This document shows, one piece after another, positions 17,726-27,376 of a stretch of 64,000 nt of DNA. A model generated the notes under the pieces. It was not told the DNA's origin. It searched no databases and saw nothing but the letters and a program-made list of their open reading frames with translations. Source of the DNA: JTS-RE37 sp963756115 (GTDB lineage Bacteria; Bacteroidota; Bacteroidia; Flavobacteriales; Flavobacteriaceae); NCBI GenBank assembly GCA_963756115.1, contig CAVWMN010000010.1, forward strand, positions 1,550,001-1,614,000, written 5' to 3'. The position numbers and the translations under genes are program-made. Within the stretch, counting starts at the first letter, position 1. Each line of letters opens with the position of its first letter.

Positions 17726-19042
17726 ATGGGAAATCGCAGAAGATTCTTAAAAGACCTTGGTGTAGCATCGGTGGCCTCTGCAATCCCATTGGGAAGCCTT
17801 GGAAAGAGCCCGGAATTCCGGGCTGCAGCTATAAGGGTTGGCCTTATAGGGGTACGGGGAATGGGCTGGGCCGACCTGATTTCCTTTTTAAAAAACCCGG
17901 GAACAAGCTGTATTGGGCTTTGTGATGTGGATACCGAACTGCTAAAGAGTCGGGCGGAAGAACTGCGTGCGCTGTCAGGAATGGCACCCCGAACCTTCAA
18001 TAACCATCGGGAGCTTCTGAAAACGGATGGGCTGGATGCCGTGATCATCGGTACCCCGGACCATTGGCATTGCATACAATTTACGGATGCCTGTGAAGCG
18101 GGGAAGGACGTGTATGTTGAGAAACCTATAGCCAATAGCATTTATGAGGCCGGCCTGATGGTGGCAGCCACCCGAAAGTACAACAGGGTAGTCCAGGTGG
18201 GTCAATGGCAACGGAGCGATCCCCATTGGCATGCTGCCCTGGACTATCTGAAAAACGGGGCACTTGGCAAAATAAGGCAGGTTAAGGCCTGGGCGGATGT
18301 AAATTATGGGCGTGGATTTGATCCCGTCCCGGATTCGGAGGCGCCTCCGGGGGTGGATTATGACAGATGGCTCGGTCCGGCCCCCAATAGGCCATTTAAC
18401 AGGAATCGTTTTCATGGCTCCTTCCGTTACTTTTGGGATTATGCCGGTGGATTAATGACCGACTGGGGTGTACATATGATCGATATGGTACTGGCAGGGA
18501 TGCAAGCTGAAGCACCCCTTTCGGTGGTAGCTATAGGGGGAAAACTTGCTTTTCCCCATGACGCGGCAGAAACACCAGATACCCTGACCACAGTGTATGA
18601 TTTTGGCTCCTTCAGTTTTATCTGGGAACAATTCATGGCTATGGGAACTTCCCCCTATCTGGAGGAATCCGGGGAGCCAGGGGTCGCGTTTATTGGTGAA
18701 AACGGCATCCTGGCCGTCAACCGGAACAGCTGGAAGGTCCTGCCTCAGCAGGAAGATGGAAAATTTCTTACCGAAGCCATACCGCCTAGAAAAAGCTCGG
18801 CAAACGGATTGGATGCGCACACCAAAAATTTTTACGAGTGTATCCAAAGCAGGAAGGACCCCAATTGTACTATAGAAATGGGCAGGGATGCCGCCATCGT
18901 GGCCCATTTGGGGAATATCGCCTACCGAACCGGAAAAAAACTGGAATGGGACAAGGAACAAGGTGGCATTACTGGTTATCCTGAGGCTAACAGCTTCCTG
19001 AAACCTGTCTATAGAAAACCATGGGAATTCTGGCAAGGGTGA
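17726..19042 (+). CDS. Exported Gfo/Idh/MocA family oxidoreductase (Tat substrate)
   Basis: 438 residues. N-terminus NRRRFLKDLGVASVASA is a twin-arginine signal, so the folded protein with NAD(P) is exported. Rossmann motif VGLIGVRGMGWADL, then VIIGTPDHWHCIQFTDACEA and the family core YVEKPIANSIYEAG (EKP motif), and DWGVHMIDMVL. Members oxidise or reduce sugars, inositols and related polyols; exported Bacteroidota members often take part in 3-keto-sugar metabolism. Substrate unknown. Followed after 36 bases by an amidohydrolase in the same direction. Confidence 0.9.
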   Translation: MGNRRRFLKDLGVASVASAIPLGSLGKSPEFRAAAIRVGLIGVRGMGWADLISFLKNPGTSCIGLCDVDTELLKSRAEELRALSGMAPRTFNNHRELLKTDGLDAVIIGTPDHWHCIQFTDACEAGKDVYVEKPIANSIYEAGLMVAATRKYNRVVQVGQWQRSDPHWHAALDYLKNGALGKIRQVKAWADVNYGRGFDPVPDSEAPPGVDYDRWLGPAPNRPFNRNRFHGSFRYFWDYAGGLMTDWGVHMIDMVLAGMQAEAPLSVVAIGGKLAFPHDAAETPDTLTTVYDFGSFSFIWEQFMAMGTSPYLEESGEPGVAFIGENGILAVNRNSWKVLPQQEDGKFLTEAIPPRKSSANGLDAHTKNFYECIQSRKDPNCTIEMGRDAAIVAHLGNIAYRTGKKLEWDKEQGGITGYPEANSFLKPVYRKPWEFWQG

Positions 19043-19078
19043 TCATCGGTCAACCCACGCTGAAATACAACTGATAAA

Positions 19079-20725
19079 ATGACAAGTTATATTTGCCGTA
19101 GTGTGTTGCTGATCCTATTGATAACTGCCTGCCAACCGGGTAACCGGATGGCTGACCTTGTTATTACAAATGCCAGTATCTGGACGGGGGATACGGAAAA
19201 CCCGGGGGCCTCTTCAATTGCAATCGCTGATGGAAAGATCTTGGAAATTGGGGACGAATCCGCCTCCCGGCATGTAATAGGCCCCGAAACGGAAGTAGTG
19301 GACATGCAAGGGAAATTCATCACCCCTGGATTTATTGACACCCACATACATATGATGATGGGAGGCAACAGCCTGTTAAGTGTTGCCTTGAGGGATGCGG
19401 CTACCCCGGAGGAATTTACCACCCGTATCGCAGCATTTGCCCGGAATACCGAAGCGGGAAGCTGGATATTGGAAGGGAACTGGGACCATACCCTTTGGGG
19501 AGGAGAACTTCCCCGAAGGGACTGGATCGATGATCAAACACCGGACAACCCTGTTTTTCTATACAGGCTTGACGGGCATATGGCTCTTGCCAACTCCAAG
19601 GCCCTTCAATTAGCCGGGATAAACTCGAATACCCCTGATGTAACGGGTGGGGAGATCGTCAGGGACTCCGACGGGAACCCGACCGGAATCTTGAAGGACA
19701 ATGCGATGAACCTTGTACTGAACAAGATCCCACCCCTGACAACCGATCAAAAACAGAAAGCATTAAAAGCAGCCATGGCATACTGCCTGTCCAACGGGAT
19801 TACAACCGTTCATGAAGTGGACAGCCTGCTGACTTATGAAGTTGCAAGCTATTTCAAAACCACAGGGGAATTGCCACTCCGTATGTATGTTGCCGAACCC
19901 CTTAAAAATTGGAATAAGGGACAGATCATAGTCAAAAATGAAGATGAATGGGTGAAAACCGGTTTGTTGAAAGGGTTTATAGATGGCTCCCTCGGTTCCC
20001 ATACAGCTGCATTCAGTAAGCCCTACTCCGACAAAGCGAACGACCATGGATTTTTCATCAATAAAAAAGAAGATCTGTATCAATGGGTCTCAGATGCCGA
20101 TAAGGCTAACCTCCAGGTCGCCATTCATGCCATAGGGGATAGTGCCGTTCATACCCTGCTGGATATCTATGAGCAAGTAATTACAGAAAATGGTCCTAAG
20201 GACCGCCGTTTCCGGATTGAACATGCACAACACCTGGCACCAGGGGATATTCCCAGGTTTGCCGGCCTTGGTGTGGTTGCCAGCATGCAACCCTATCATG
20301 CCATTGATGACGGCAGGTGGGCTGAAGGGATCATTGGGCCTGAACGGGTACAAACAACCTATGCTTTCAAATCGTTACTGGACGCGAATGCCAAAGTGGT
20401 ATTTGGAAGTGACTGGCCAGTTGCCCCAGCCACCCCGCTCGAAGGCATTTATGCTGCTGTAACCCGGCGGACACTGGATAACAAGCATCCGGATGGGTGG
20501 GTCCCAGAACAGAAGATCACAGTGGAACAGGCATTGACAGCCTATACCAGGGATGCTGCCTACGCTTCCTTCGAGGAATCTAAAAAAGGCACCCTGGAAA
20601 AAGGAAAAATGGCGGATTTTGTGGTAATGGACGGGGATATCCTGAAGGTCCCCCCGGAAAACATAAAAGCTGTCAGGATCCTTCAGACCTATGTTGGGGG
20701 AAAGAAGGTATATAGCAGGGATTAG
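19079..20725 (+). CDS. YtcJ-like metal-dependent amidohydrolase (lipoprotein)
   Basis: 548 residues. Lipoprotein signal (SVLLILLITACQPG; Cys at about residue 19). Amidohydro_3 domain: metal ligands in DTHIHMMMGG, HAIGDSAVH and IEHAQHLAPGD, a lysine or acidic bridge region around GFIDGSLGSHTAAF, and GSDWPVAPATPLEGI near the C-terminus. The closest experimental relatives hydrolyse N-acyl or imidazolone-type amides; the true substrate is unknown. Adjacent to the Gfo/Idh/MocA gene. Confidence 0.92.
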   Translation: MTSYICRSVLLILLITACQPGNRMADLVITNASIWTGDTENPGASSIAIADGKILEIGDESASRHVIGPETEVVDMQGKFITPGFIDTHIHMMMGGNSLLSVALRDAATPEEFTTRIAAFARNTEAGSWILEGNWDHTLWGGELPRRDWIDDQTPDNPVFLYRLDGHMALANSKALQLAGINSNTPDVTGGEIVRDSDGNPTGILKDNAMNLVLNKIPPLTTDQKQKALKAAMAYCLSNGITTVHEVDSLLTYEVASYFKTTGELPLRMYVAEPLKNWNKGQIIVKNEDEWVKTGLLKGFIDGSLGSHTAAFSKPYSDKANDHGFFINKKEDLYQWVSDADKANLQVAIHAIGDSAVHTLLDIYEQVITENGPKDRRFRIEHAQHLAPGDIPRFAGLGVVASMQPYHAIDDGRWAEGIIGPERVQTTYAFKSLLDANAKVVFGSDWPVAPATPLEGIYAAVTRRTLDNKHPDGWVPEQKITVEQALTAYTRDAAYASFEESKKGTLEKGKMADFVVMDGDILKVPPENIKAVRILQTYVGGKKVYSRD

Positions 20726-20881
20726 CAACGGGATGCCAGGCCCGGCCGGGGCCTACAACGCGGAACAACAGGTTGTGACCGGGCAATCAAGCCGGGATGT
20801 CAAAAGATGAGCAGCCCGTATCCTGCGGAAATCTGCCTGCTAGACAATGCGGGCTGTAAAACGATATGACTATCAAAATGT

Positions 20882-21329
20882 ATGCGTATGGAATTACCCC
20901 ATGCCCCCATTCCCGGATCAGGTTTGCTCATAACACATTTCCTGACAGTGGGAGATTTATCCGTGTCAGTGGATTACTATGCCAGTATCCTGGGGGGTGA
21001 GATCATTGTTTTAGGGATGCCCACGATCATCAGATTGGCCAACTCCCGGATCATTATCACTGAAGGTGGAGGTCCCACAACGGATAAGCCGGAAGTATTT
21101 CTGGAGGTCCCTCAGGATCTTAACAGGGTGAATTGTTTTTTGAACCTTCGGGTACATGATATCCGGGAATGTTATCGGCAATGGAAAGCAAGAGGAGCCA
21201 GATTCCTTACGGAACCATTGGATAATAATGGATAGGAAATGCGATGTTAAATGCGGGAACCGGATGGGTCTGATTGAAGTGGGGCAACCGAGCCAAAAAA
21301 TGATCGATCTGATGCAACAGGGCAGGTAG
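20882..21329 (+). pseudogene. VOC (glyoxalase/bleomycin resistance) family protein gene, decayed
   Basis: The open part reads 117 residues with a good VOC domain start (LLITHFLTVGDLSVSVDYYASILGG) to EPLDNNG, then TAG. Past it the same frame reads EMRC, another stop (TAA), then MREPDG. Family members continue as DNHGWEMRCYMRDPDGYLIEVGQ, so TAG replaces Trp and TAA replaces Tyr. After one more shift the frame +1 reads GLIEVGQPSQKMIDLMQQGR and a stop at 21327-21329. Two nonsense changes plus a frameshift destroy the C-terminal metal-binding half. VOC domains usually need that half, so the gene is probably inactive. Confidence 0.85.
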
Positions 21330-21376
21330 GTTGAACTTGCAGATATGAAAGCATTTCCCAAATAAAATTAACGGGT

Positions 21377-21838
21377 ATGAAAAACAGGATAACAATGACA
21401 TTCCTTATCTGCAGCTGTATTGCGGGGGGGATCGCAGGTTGTGAATTCAGGAAAGAAAAGTCTCCTCCTGAGGATGCCTTTCCGGCGCGGGACATGCCTA
21501 CACCCCCCGTGGTAATGAAGTCGCTTTGCTTCAAAAAGGAAATCCCTTTCAAGGATAACCCTGAAGCGAAAGACATTCAGGAACTGAAAATAACCATAAC
21601 CGGAAAAAAGGCAGCGGGAACCTATGACTGGTTACCCGCTTTTAAAGACCGGCGCAAGGGCACCTTTACCGGTACCGTGAGCCGTAATACCATAACGGCA
21701 GTCTATATCTATTCCCAGGAAGGGAGACAGGACACGGTTCCCATGCAAATTGTACTAACCGGTAAAACTGTCAAAGTTAAAGGAGCGGATAGTACCCTGG
21801 GCCTGGATGCCACCCTGGAGGAAGTATCCTGCCAGTGA
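21377..21838 (+). CDS. Hypothetical lipoprotein
   Basis: 153 residues. Signal MTFLICSCIAGGIAGCEF with a lipobox Cys near residue 22. The mature part has an LKITITGKKAAGTYDWLPAF block, then RKGTFTGTVSRNTITAVYIYSQEG, beta-rich and likely a small sandwich. I do not recognise the family. It starts 48 bases after the decayed VOC gene and is followed by a DinB gene at 61 bases. Confidence 0.75.
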   Translation: MKNRITMTFLICSCIAGGIAGCEFRKEKSPPEDAFPARDMPTPPVVMKSLCFKKEIPFKDNPEAKDIQELKITITGKKAAGTYDWLPAFKDRRKGTFTGTVSRNTITAVYIYSQEGRQDTVPMQIVLTGKTVKVKGADSTLGLDATLEEVSCQ

Positions 21839-21899
21839 AGTGAGCCTGAACGGGACAAGGAGCAACCTACGTTTACCATAACACATAACAAGCAAACCC

Positions 21900-22424
21900 A
21901 TGCAATTTGATCTAACTAAATCCCTGCAATTACTGGAACGGACACCGGTTGTGCTGAGAACCCTGCTGGATGGACTTTCAGATGATTGGATCATTTCCCG
22001 GGAAGGGGAAGCAACCTGGAGCCCGTTCGATATTGTGGGTCATCTCATCCATGGTGAAAAGACCGATTGGATTCCGCGTATGGAATTGATCCTTTCCGAA
22101 AATCCCCGGAAGGAATTTGAGCCTTTTGACAGGTTTGCACAATTGCATTCTAGCCAGGGTAAAACCCTGCACCAGCTTCTGGGGGAATTTGAAACCCTGC
22201 GCGATGCAAATGTAAAAAAGCTCCGAGCCATCAACCCCCAGGCGGCGGACCTGGGGCGCAAAGGTGAACACCCTGCCCTGGGCCCTGTCTCATTGTCCCA
22301 GCTTCTGGCGGCCTGGACTGTTCACGACCTGAACCACCTTGCACAGATATCCCGTGTAATGGCAAGCCAATATAAAGGAGAAGTCGGACCCTGGGTGGCA
22401 TTCCTGAAGATCCTGAATAGTTGA
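21900..22424 (+). CDS. DinB family protein
   Basis: 174 residues, a four-helix DinB/YfiT-like fold. Metal-binding histidines are seen in FDIVGHLIHGEKTDW and, C-terminal, WTVHDLNHLAQISRVM, the usual three-His nickel or zinc site. Family proteins are thiol-dependent transferases or hydrolases of poorly known substrate. No signal peptide, so cytoplasmic. A second, exported DinB-like protein lies at 28622. Confidence 0.9.
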   Translation: MQFDLTKSLQLLERTPVVLRTLLDGLSDDWIISREGEATWSPFDIVGHLIHGEKTDWIPRMELILSENPRKEFEPFDRFAQLHSSQGKTLHQLLGEFETLRDANVKKLRAINPQAADLGRKGEHPALGPVSLSQLLAAWTVHDLNHLAQISRVMASQYKGEVGPWVAFLKILNS

Positions 22425-22550
22425 GGCGCATCAGGAAACTTGCTGTTCTTATATAGCCTGACCTGTTCTTTAATTGTGGTCAATGAAGGCTTAAAGCATT
22501 TCGCATTCGGCATTATATGTAGTATCTTAGGTAAGCCAATTAAAAATAAA

Positions 22551-22739
22551 ATGAAATTCAGTTCCTTTGAAAAAGTAATCCTGATTGCTGCTTTCATGTC
22601 GATGCTGTTTTCTATCATTATGTGGATCCTGTACCCGGAAGACCTGACTTCCATTTTCGTAGGGCTTTGGGTACCTTCCATACTTGGCCTGGGTGTTTTT
22701 GTAAGGCTTAAGGCAATAGAAGACAAAATCGGTATGTAA
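22551..22739 (+). CDS. Small two-helix membrane protein
   Basis: 62 residues from the ATG at 22551. Two hydrophobic segments (VILIAAFMSMLFSIIMWIL and IFVGLWVPSILGLGVFV) joined by a short loop YPEDLTS. Small proteins with a GLWVPSILG segment are recalled from other Bacteroidota, but no function is known. The longer frame from 22440 begins with a leader poor in typical coding features, so the shorter start is preferred. Confidence 0.65.
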   Translation: MKFSSFEKVILIAAFMSMLFSIIMWILYPEDLTSIFVGLWVPSILGLGVFVRLKAIEDKIGM

Positions 22740-22836
22740 GTTTTTGAATCAGGATATGCCCGAGGGCTGCCACCCTTGTTCCCTTCTTGGTGTGTATATT
22801 CTTTGGCAGTATAACAACTCGTAAAATCGTCCGACT

Positions 22837-23133
22837 ATGGAAGATAAAATTCAACTGAAACATCCCAAAGGGAAAAAGGCCGTCAGGATCAGTACTGCAA
22901 AATATGAAACCCTGAAAGAAGCTCTGACCGGGTATCTGAGAACGAACAGTCAGGGTACATATTCTGAGATAGCCCTGGCAATCCACCAAAACTTCAAAAC
23001 CAACAACGTTGCTTTCGATGGCGCCGTGAATTGGTATCTCGAATGGGTGAAACTCGATTTGGAAGCGAATAACGTCATCAGGAGGATACCGCGGACATCT
23101 CCCCAACAATATGAACTTCGCAGCGCAGTATGA
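22837..23133 (+). CDS. DUF6958 family protein
   Basis: 98 residues, soluble. Begins MEDKIQLKHPKGKKAVRIS, followed by YETLKEALTGYL and FDGAVNWYLEWVKLDLEAN. Charged, helical; family of unknown function. Its stop overlaps the next start in an ATGA, so the two genes are coupled. Confidence 0.75.
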   Translation: MEDKIQLKHPKGKKAVRISTAKYETLKEALTGYLRTNSQGTYSEIALAIHQNFKTNNVAFDGAVNWYLEWVKLDLEANNVIRRIPRTSPQQYELRSAV

Positions 23134-23426
23134 AGGTGCCTGGAATAACTATTTCTAGAATTGCCTACGTGGTACCCCTCACCTGTGCCCTGACGGTATT
23201 TTTCTTCCTGCACGAAAGCCAGCCAAAGCCAGTCAGGTCCATAACTGCGATCCTGGCGGCTCCCACGGCCATTGCTTACGGCATCTCTTATTACTTTAAC
23301 CTGGGGATACCTGTTTACCAAAGTCTTGCAGCAATGATAACCGCCAATTTTATTGCATCTGCAGCCATAGTACTACTGGTGATGAAGTTTCGTGCCTGGA
23401 TGGACAACAAAGGTCGTAATCATTAG
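23130..23426 (+). CDS. Small multi-pass membrane protein of unknown function
   Basis: 98 residues with three probable helices (IAYVVPLTCALTVFFFL, ITAILAAPTAIAYGISYYF, MITANFIASAAIVLLVM). ATGA overlap with the DUF6958 gene. No family recognised; the pairing with DUF6958 is the only functional hint. Confidence 0.65.
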   Translation: MKVPGITISRIAYVVPLTCALTVFFFLHESQPKPVRSITAILAAPTAIAYGISYYFNLGIPVYQSLAAMITANFIASAAIVLLVMKFRAWMDNKGRNH

Positions 23427-23550
23427 TTCCGGTTGGGGTCCGGCTGGTTTAACAGGCTTTAAAATTCAAGCCTGCCAAAGAACATCCGGTTACCAGGGCT
23501 CCCATTTTTAAAATTGAACGTGGGAATACATTTATGGAAATTCTTTTCAG

Positions 23551-24432
23551 ATGGATACAACGGATAAAATCACGGTAAAGATTCTAACTGCCTTTACAGA
23601 TGGCGGAAAAGGGGGCAATCCTGCAGGCGTTGTGTTGGATGCAGACCACCTTAGCCATTATCATAAACTGGCCATTGCGGGGAAAGTAGGGTTATCCGAG
23701 ACGGCTTTTGTATCCGCTTCCAAAGTGGCGGCCTTCAAGCTGGATTTCTACACCCCCAATAAACAGATCCCTCATTGCGGACATGCTACCATTGCCACCT
23801 TTTCATATCTCCAACAATTGGGAATGATTGATACGGAGAATTCCTCAAAAGAAACAATTGATGGTACCCGGGCTATCAAATTAAAAGGCAACCTGGCCTT
23901 TATGGAGCAGTCCCCACCCCGCTACCAGGAGGTGACCTACCGGATGGAAGCTATCCTGAAATCCCTGGGCCTGGGTCCGGAAGACCTGCTTCCCGGGGCC
24001 CTGCCAAGGATTGTCAATACCGGTAATTCATTTTTGCTTATTCCTGTCAAAAATTCCGGAATTTTAAAAGGCATTATCCCGCAACATGACCTGATCGGTG
24101 CACTGAGTGAAGAATTTGACCTGATCGGTTTCTATCCTTTTACCCGGGATACCGTCATTCCGGGAAGGGATGCCAGCAGCCGGATGTTCGGGCCACGATA
24201 CCAGATCTACGAGGAAGCAGGTACCGGGATGGCGGCCGGGCCGCTCGCCTGTTATTTGCACCATGTGCTTAACGTTAAAAAAAACAGGTATTTGATCGAA
24301 CAAGGCCATTATATGGAAGTCCCTTCCCCCAGCCTCATACTTGTTGACCTGGAAACTGAAGGTAACACGATTACCGGGTTAATGGCAGGGGGGCAGGGAA
24401 TGCCATTACGGGAAATGCATGTTGCTATCTAG
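23551..24432 (+). CDS. PhzF family isomerase/epimerase-like protein
   Basis: 293 residues, the usual PhzF length. N-terminal domain: AFTDGGKGGNPAGVVLDAD, with the catalytic Glu in GLSETAFV and PHCGHATIATFSYL; C-terminal repeat domain EEAGTGMAAGPLACYLHH. PhzF folds as two diaminopimelate epimerase-like halves and isomerises dihydro-hydroxyanthranilate in phenazine pathways; most genomic members outside phenazine clusters have unknown substrates, and no phenazine genes are seen here. Confidence 0.9.
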   Translation: MDTTDKITVKILTAFTDGGKGGNPAGVVLDADHLSHYHKLAIAGKVGLSETAFVSASKVAAFKLDFYTPNKQIPHCGHATIATFSYLQQLGMIDTENSSKETIDGTRAIKLKGNLAFMEQSPPRYQEVTYRMEAILKSLGLGPEDLLPGALPRIVNTGNSFLLIPVKNSGILKGIIPQHDLIGALSEEFDLIGFYPFTRDTVIPGRDASSRMFGPRYQIYEEAGTGMAAGPLACYLHHVLNVKKNRYLIEQGHYMEVPSPSLILVDLETEGNTITGLMAGGQGMPLREMHVAI

Positions 24433-24587
24433 TTTTGAAAGTTGACAGGATGAGGGAAAATATATCAGATTTTCTCTAAATTTAACATACCGTATTGGAT
24501 CCAGGCATTACGGTAAAAATATATCGAAAAAATCCATCACCGTCCCCCTTTTACAGCAAGTTACCGGATGTTTTAAATTATTTCGCC

Positions 24588-26102
24588 ATGCACGATTCAA
24601 AAATTTCAGGGATGAACAAGTCACGGGAGAACCCTATTGATATCCATCGGGAAATATTCCAAAAAGCAGGCTACGAGCTCATTGATAAAATAGCCGACTT
24701 TTTATCGAAAATATCCGAAAGGCCTGTTACCCCGGGTGAATCCCCACGGCAGGTAAATGAACTGTTAGGCACGTCACACCTTCCGGAAAATGGCATGCCA
24801 CTGGACGTATTGCTTTCCGAAGCGACCGAACTGTTGTTTAACCATTCCCTGTTGAACGGCCATCCCAAATTCATGGGGTACATCACCTCCTCAGCTGCTC
24901 CCATCGGTGCCCTGGCAGATCTGCTGGCTGCCGCTGTAAACCCTAATGTGGGTGCGCAGATCCTGAGTCCGGTTGCAACAGAGATTGAAAAACAGACCAT
25001 CCGGTGGCTTGCTGAATTCATTGGGGTTTCCCAGGAGTATGGCGGAATTTTAGTCAGTGGCGGCAATATGGCAAATTTTACCGGTTTCCTGGCCGGAAGA
25101 AAGCATAAAACACTGTCGCAACAAAGCGTGGGAGGCATTTCCCCGGAAAAGGGAACCCCAGGTGTCTACTGTTCCAAAACCACCCATACCTGGATTGAGA
25201 AGGCAACGGGGTTGTTTGGCATGGGGACCGATTCGCTGCGATGGATCGAGCCGGACGATGAAAATAAAATGAACCTGGCAGTGCTGGAGGAGACCATTTT
25301 GGAAGACCTGGAAAAAGGGAACACCCCGATAATGGTCGTTGGAACGGCCGGTGACGTTAGTACGGGGGTAGTGGACGATTTATCGGGAATTGCGGCGATT
25401 TGCAAAAAATACGCCCTTTGGTTTCATGTTGACGGGGCTTATGGTATCCTGGCTGCAGTAATCCCGGAATTAAAACCGCTGTTCGCGGGGATAACAGAAG
25501 CGGATTCCATTGCGATGGATCCCCACAAGTGGTTATACAGTCCTTTGGAAGCGGGGTGTACCCTGGTAAAAAACCCGCAGCACCTCGTGGATACCTATAG
25601 TTCGCATCCGGTATATTATAATTTTGACAAAAACGGGGATGGTTTTACACAGAATTATTACGAATTCGGGATGCAGAACTCCCGGGGTTTCCGGGCCTTA
25701 AAAGTCTGGCTAGCCCTCAGGCAGGTGGGCAGGAATGGCTATATCAAAATGATCCGCGAGGATATCGCCCTGGCCCGGCTGTTATTTGAACTCGCAGCGA
25801 TCCATCCGGAACTGGAAGCGGTCACCCATAACCTCAGTATCACAACCATGAGGTTCGTTCCATTGAAAGATGCTGCCCCCACTGCCGACCGGGATGAATA
25901 TTTAAACCGGTTAAATGAGACCTTATTGGATGAATTACAACAGGGGGGAGAGGTGTTTTTATCAAACGCAATCGTAAAAGGCAAATATTGCCTTAGGGGC
26001 TGTATCGTAAATTTCCGGACATCAGAAAAGGATATCCGGGAGATAATCGAGATCATCGTGCGGGTAGGCAACGCAGTTCATCAAAAAAGAGTTAAACATT
26101 AA
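24588..26102 (+). CDS. Group II pyridoxal-phosphate-dependent decarboxylase (GadB/AADC-like)
   Basis: 504 residues from the ATG at 24588 (a second Met at 24612). PLP-lysine in ADSIAMDPHKWLYSPLEAG; cofactor-ring Asp/His in FHVDGAYGILA; N-terminal group II region GHPKFMGYITSSAAPIGALADLL. Members decarboxylate glutamate, aromatic amino acids, histidine or diaminobutyrate; several Bacteroidota copies near PhzF-like genes are of unknown substrate. 155 bases after the PhzF gene, so only loosely associated. The upstream in-frame TTG leader is likely not translated. Confidence 0.92.
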   Translation: MHDSKISGMNKSRENPIDIHREIFQKAGYELIDKIADFLSKISERPVTPGESPRQVNELLGTSHLPENGMPLDVLLSEATELLFNHSLLNGHPKFMGYITSSAAPIGALADLLAAAVNPNVGAQILSPVATEIEKQTIRWLAEFIGVSQEYGGILVSGGNMANFTGFLAGRKHKTLSQQSVGGISPEKGTPGVYCSKTTHTWIEKATGLFGMGTDSLRWIEPDDENKMNLAVLEETILEDLEKGNTPIMVVGTAGDVSTGVVDDLSGIAAICKKYALWFHVDGAYGILAAVIPELKPLFAGITEADSIAMDPHKWLYSPLEAGCTLVKNPQHLVDTYSSHPVYYNFDKNGDGFTQNYYEFGMQNSRGFRALKVWLALRQVGRNGYIKMIREDIALARLLFELAAIHPELEAVTHNLSITTMRFVPLKDAAPTADRDEYLNRLNETLLDELQQGGEVFLSNAIVKGKYCLRGCIVNFRTSEKDIREIIEIIVRVGNAVHQKRVKH

Positions 26103-26358
26103 AAGCGTCTGAAAATATCAAACCCTTGGAGAATTTTATTTACCTTGTAAGGACTAAAACAGGTTCACAGCCCGGCAGGCATTAAAAGGTCTGCCTGCGG
26201 GTGTTTGAGCAGCAATCCAAGTGAAAATAGTTGCTATAGAGCCCCTGAACGATTCCTCTGGAATCTGCCTGTGCTAACGCCCCGGCAAGGGTACCGATAG
26301 TTGACAGCCCCCCAGTATCATCAGGACTACAGTAGAGAATTTTAAAAAAATAGATGGC

Positions 26359-26682
26359 ATGGTATATAATTTAGCCGAACAGTTAGCAATCATCAAAGCA
26401 GTAGATGAAGTAATCAGAGCCGATGGGCAAGTTAATTATGGGGAAATGTCACTCCTAAACCATATTGTGGCCATTCTCAGGTGCGACCGCAGCCTCATAG
26501 AGGAGGCACGAAAAATAGATGCAAAGGAAGGACTTGCCATACTGGCCGGGATGCCTGCAAATAAAAAGAAGGCACTCGCCATCATGCTGGAGGAGATGGC
26601 CAATGCGGATGGTAAGGTCCATGAGAAGGAAATTGATCTGATCTTAAAGATATTCTCTGCAACCGGCATCCATATAGAATAG
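26359..26682 (+). CDS. TerB-like domain protein
   Basis: 107 residues, all helical. EQLAIIKAVDEVIRADGQVNYGEMSLL and MLEEMANADGKVHEKEIDLILKIF carry the paired acidic ADGxV motifs of the TerB/DjlA-N domain, which binds metal. TerB is linked to tellurite resistance and membrane-associated stress complexes, but isolated TerB-like genes have no proven role. Upstream 26171-26201 holds an imperfect hairpin (see findings). Confidence 0.8.
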   Translation: MVYNLAEQLAIIKAVDEVIRADGQVNYGEMSLLNHIVAILRCDRSLIEEARKIDAKEGLAILAGMPANKKKALAIMLEEMANADGKVHEKEIDLILKIFSATGIHIE

Positions 26683-26779
26683 GCAATTCCCTCCAAGAAG
26701 GTCTTTCATTCTTTCCGGGGGTACCGTGCATGAAGTAATCGCGACCCCCATACATTATTTGAAAATTCATACTGCAGGC

Positions 26780-27232
26780 ATGCTGACATTGTTGCGGACA
26801 GACTCCGAAAATAAAGAATTCATTCAACTGGTTGGATTGCTGGATCGGGAACTTGCGGAAAGGGATGGCGCAGACCATGCCTTTTATGACCAGTTCAACA
26901 AGATCAGGGGAATCAAATATGCAATTATCCTCCAGGAGGACGGAAAGGCACTGGGTTGCGGCGCCATCAAGGAGTTTGATCTGGATAGTATGGAAATCAA
27001 ACGCATGTTTGTTTTGCCCGCCAAAAGGGGTTACGGGCATGCTTCCAGCATCCTGAAAGCACTGGAGGTATGGGCCTCAGAACTGAAGTATAAAAGGATT
27101 GTTTTGGAAACCGGGCAACGGCAGCACGAGGCCATCGGGCTATATGAGAAAAAGGGGTATCAAAGGATTCCCAATTATGGCCAATATGCCAATATACCGA
27201 ACAGCCTGTGTTTTGAAAAAATTGTACAATAA
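26780..27232 (+). CDS. GNAT family N-acetyltransferase
   Basis: 150 residues from ATG 26780 (the frame extends upstream only to a weak GTG at 26726). AcCoA-binding motif A MEIKRMFVLPAKRGYGHASSILKAL (pyrophosphate loop RGYGHAS), and motif B IGLYEKKGYQRI. The N-terminal ELAERDGADHAFYDQFNK is typical of an uncharacterised Bacteroidota branch. Substrate unknown. Confidence 0.9.
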   Translation: MLTLLRTDSENKEFIQLVGLLDRELAERDGADHAFYDQFNKIRGIKYAIILQEDGKALGCGAIKEFDLDSMEIKRMFVLPAKRGYGHASSILKALEVWASELKYKRIVLETGQRQHEAIGLYEKKGYQRIPNYGQYANIPNSLCFEKIVQ

Positions 27233-27376
27233 CCTCTTTTCCTAAAAACCGCACGCTCCCTTGAGAAGTCCCTTCCCTTATACTGTTTGTAAAATCATTA
27301 CATTTATTGCTGTCGTCACGGGCATCTCAATGGCACCCTTTACCGACAACGGGAACTACCCTTAATACAACGCAAT

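Noticed and set aside
23551..26102. Phenazine biosynthesis or neurotransmitter-like gene cluster
   Set aside because: PhzF and PLP decarboxylase are neighbours but no other pathway genes are present.
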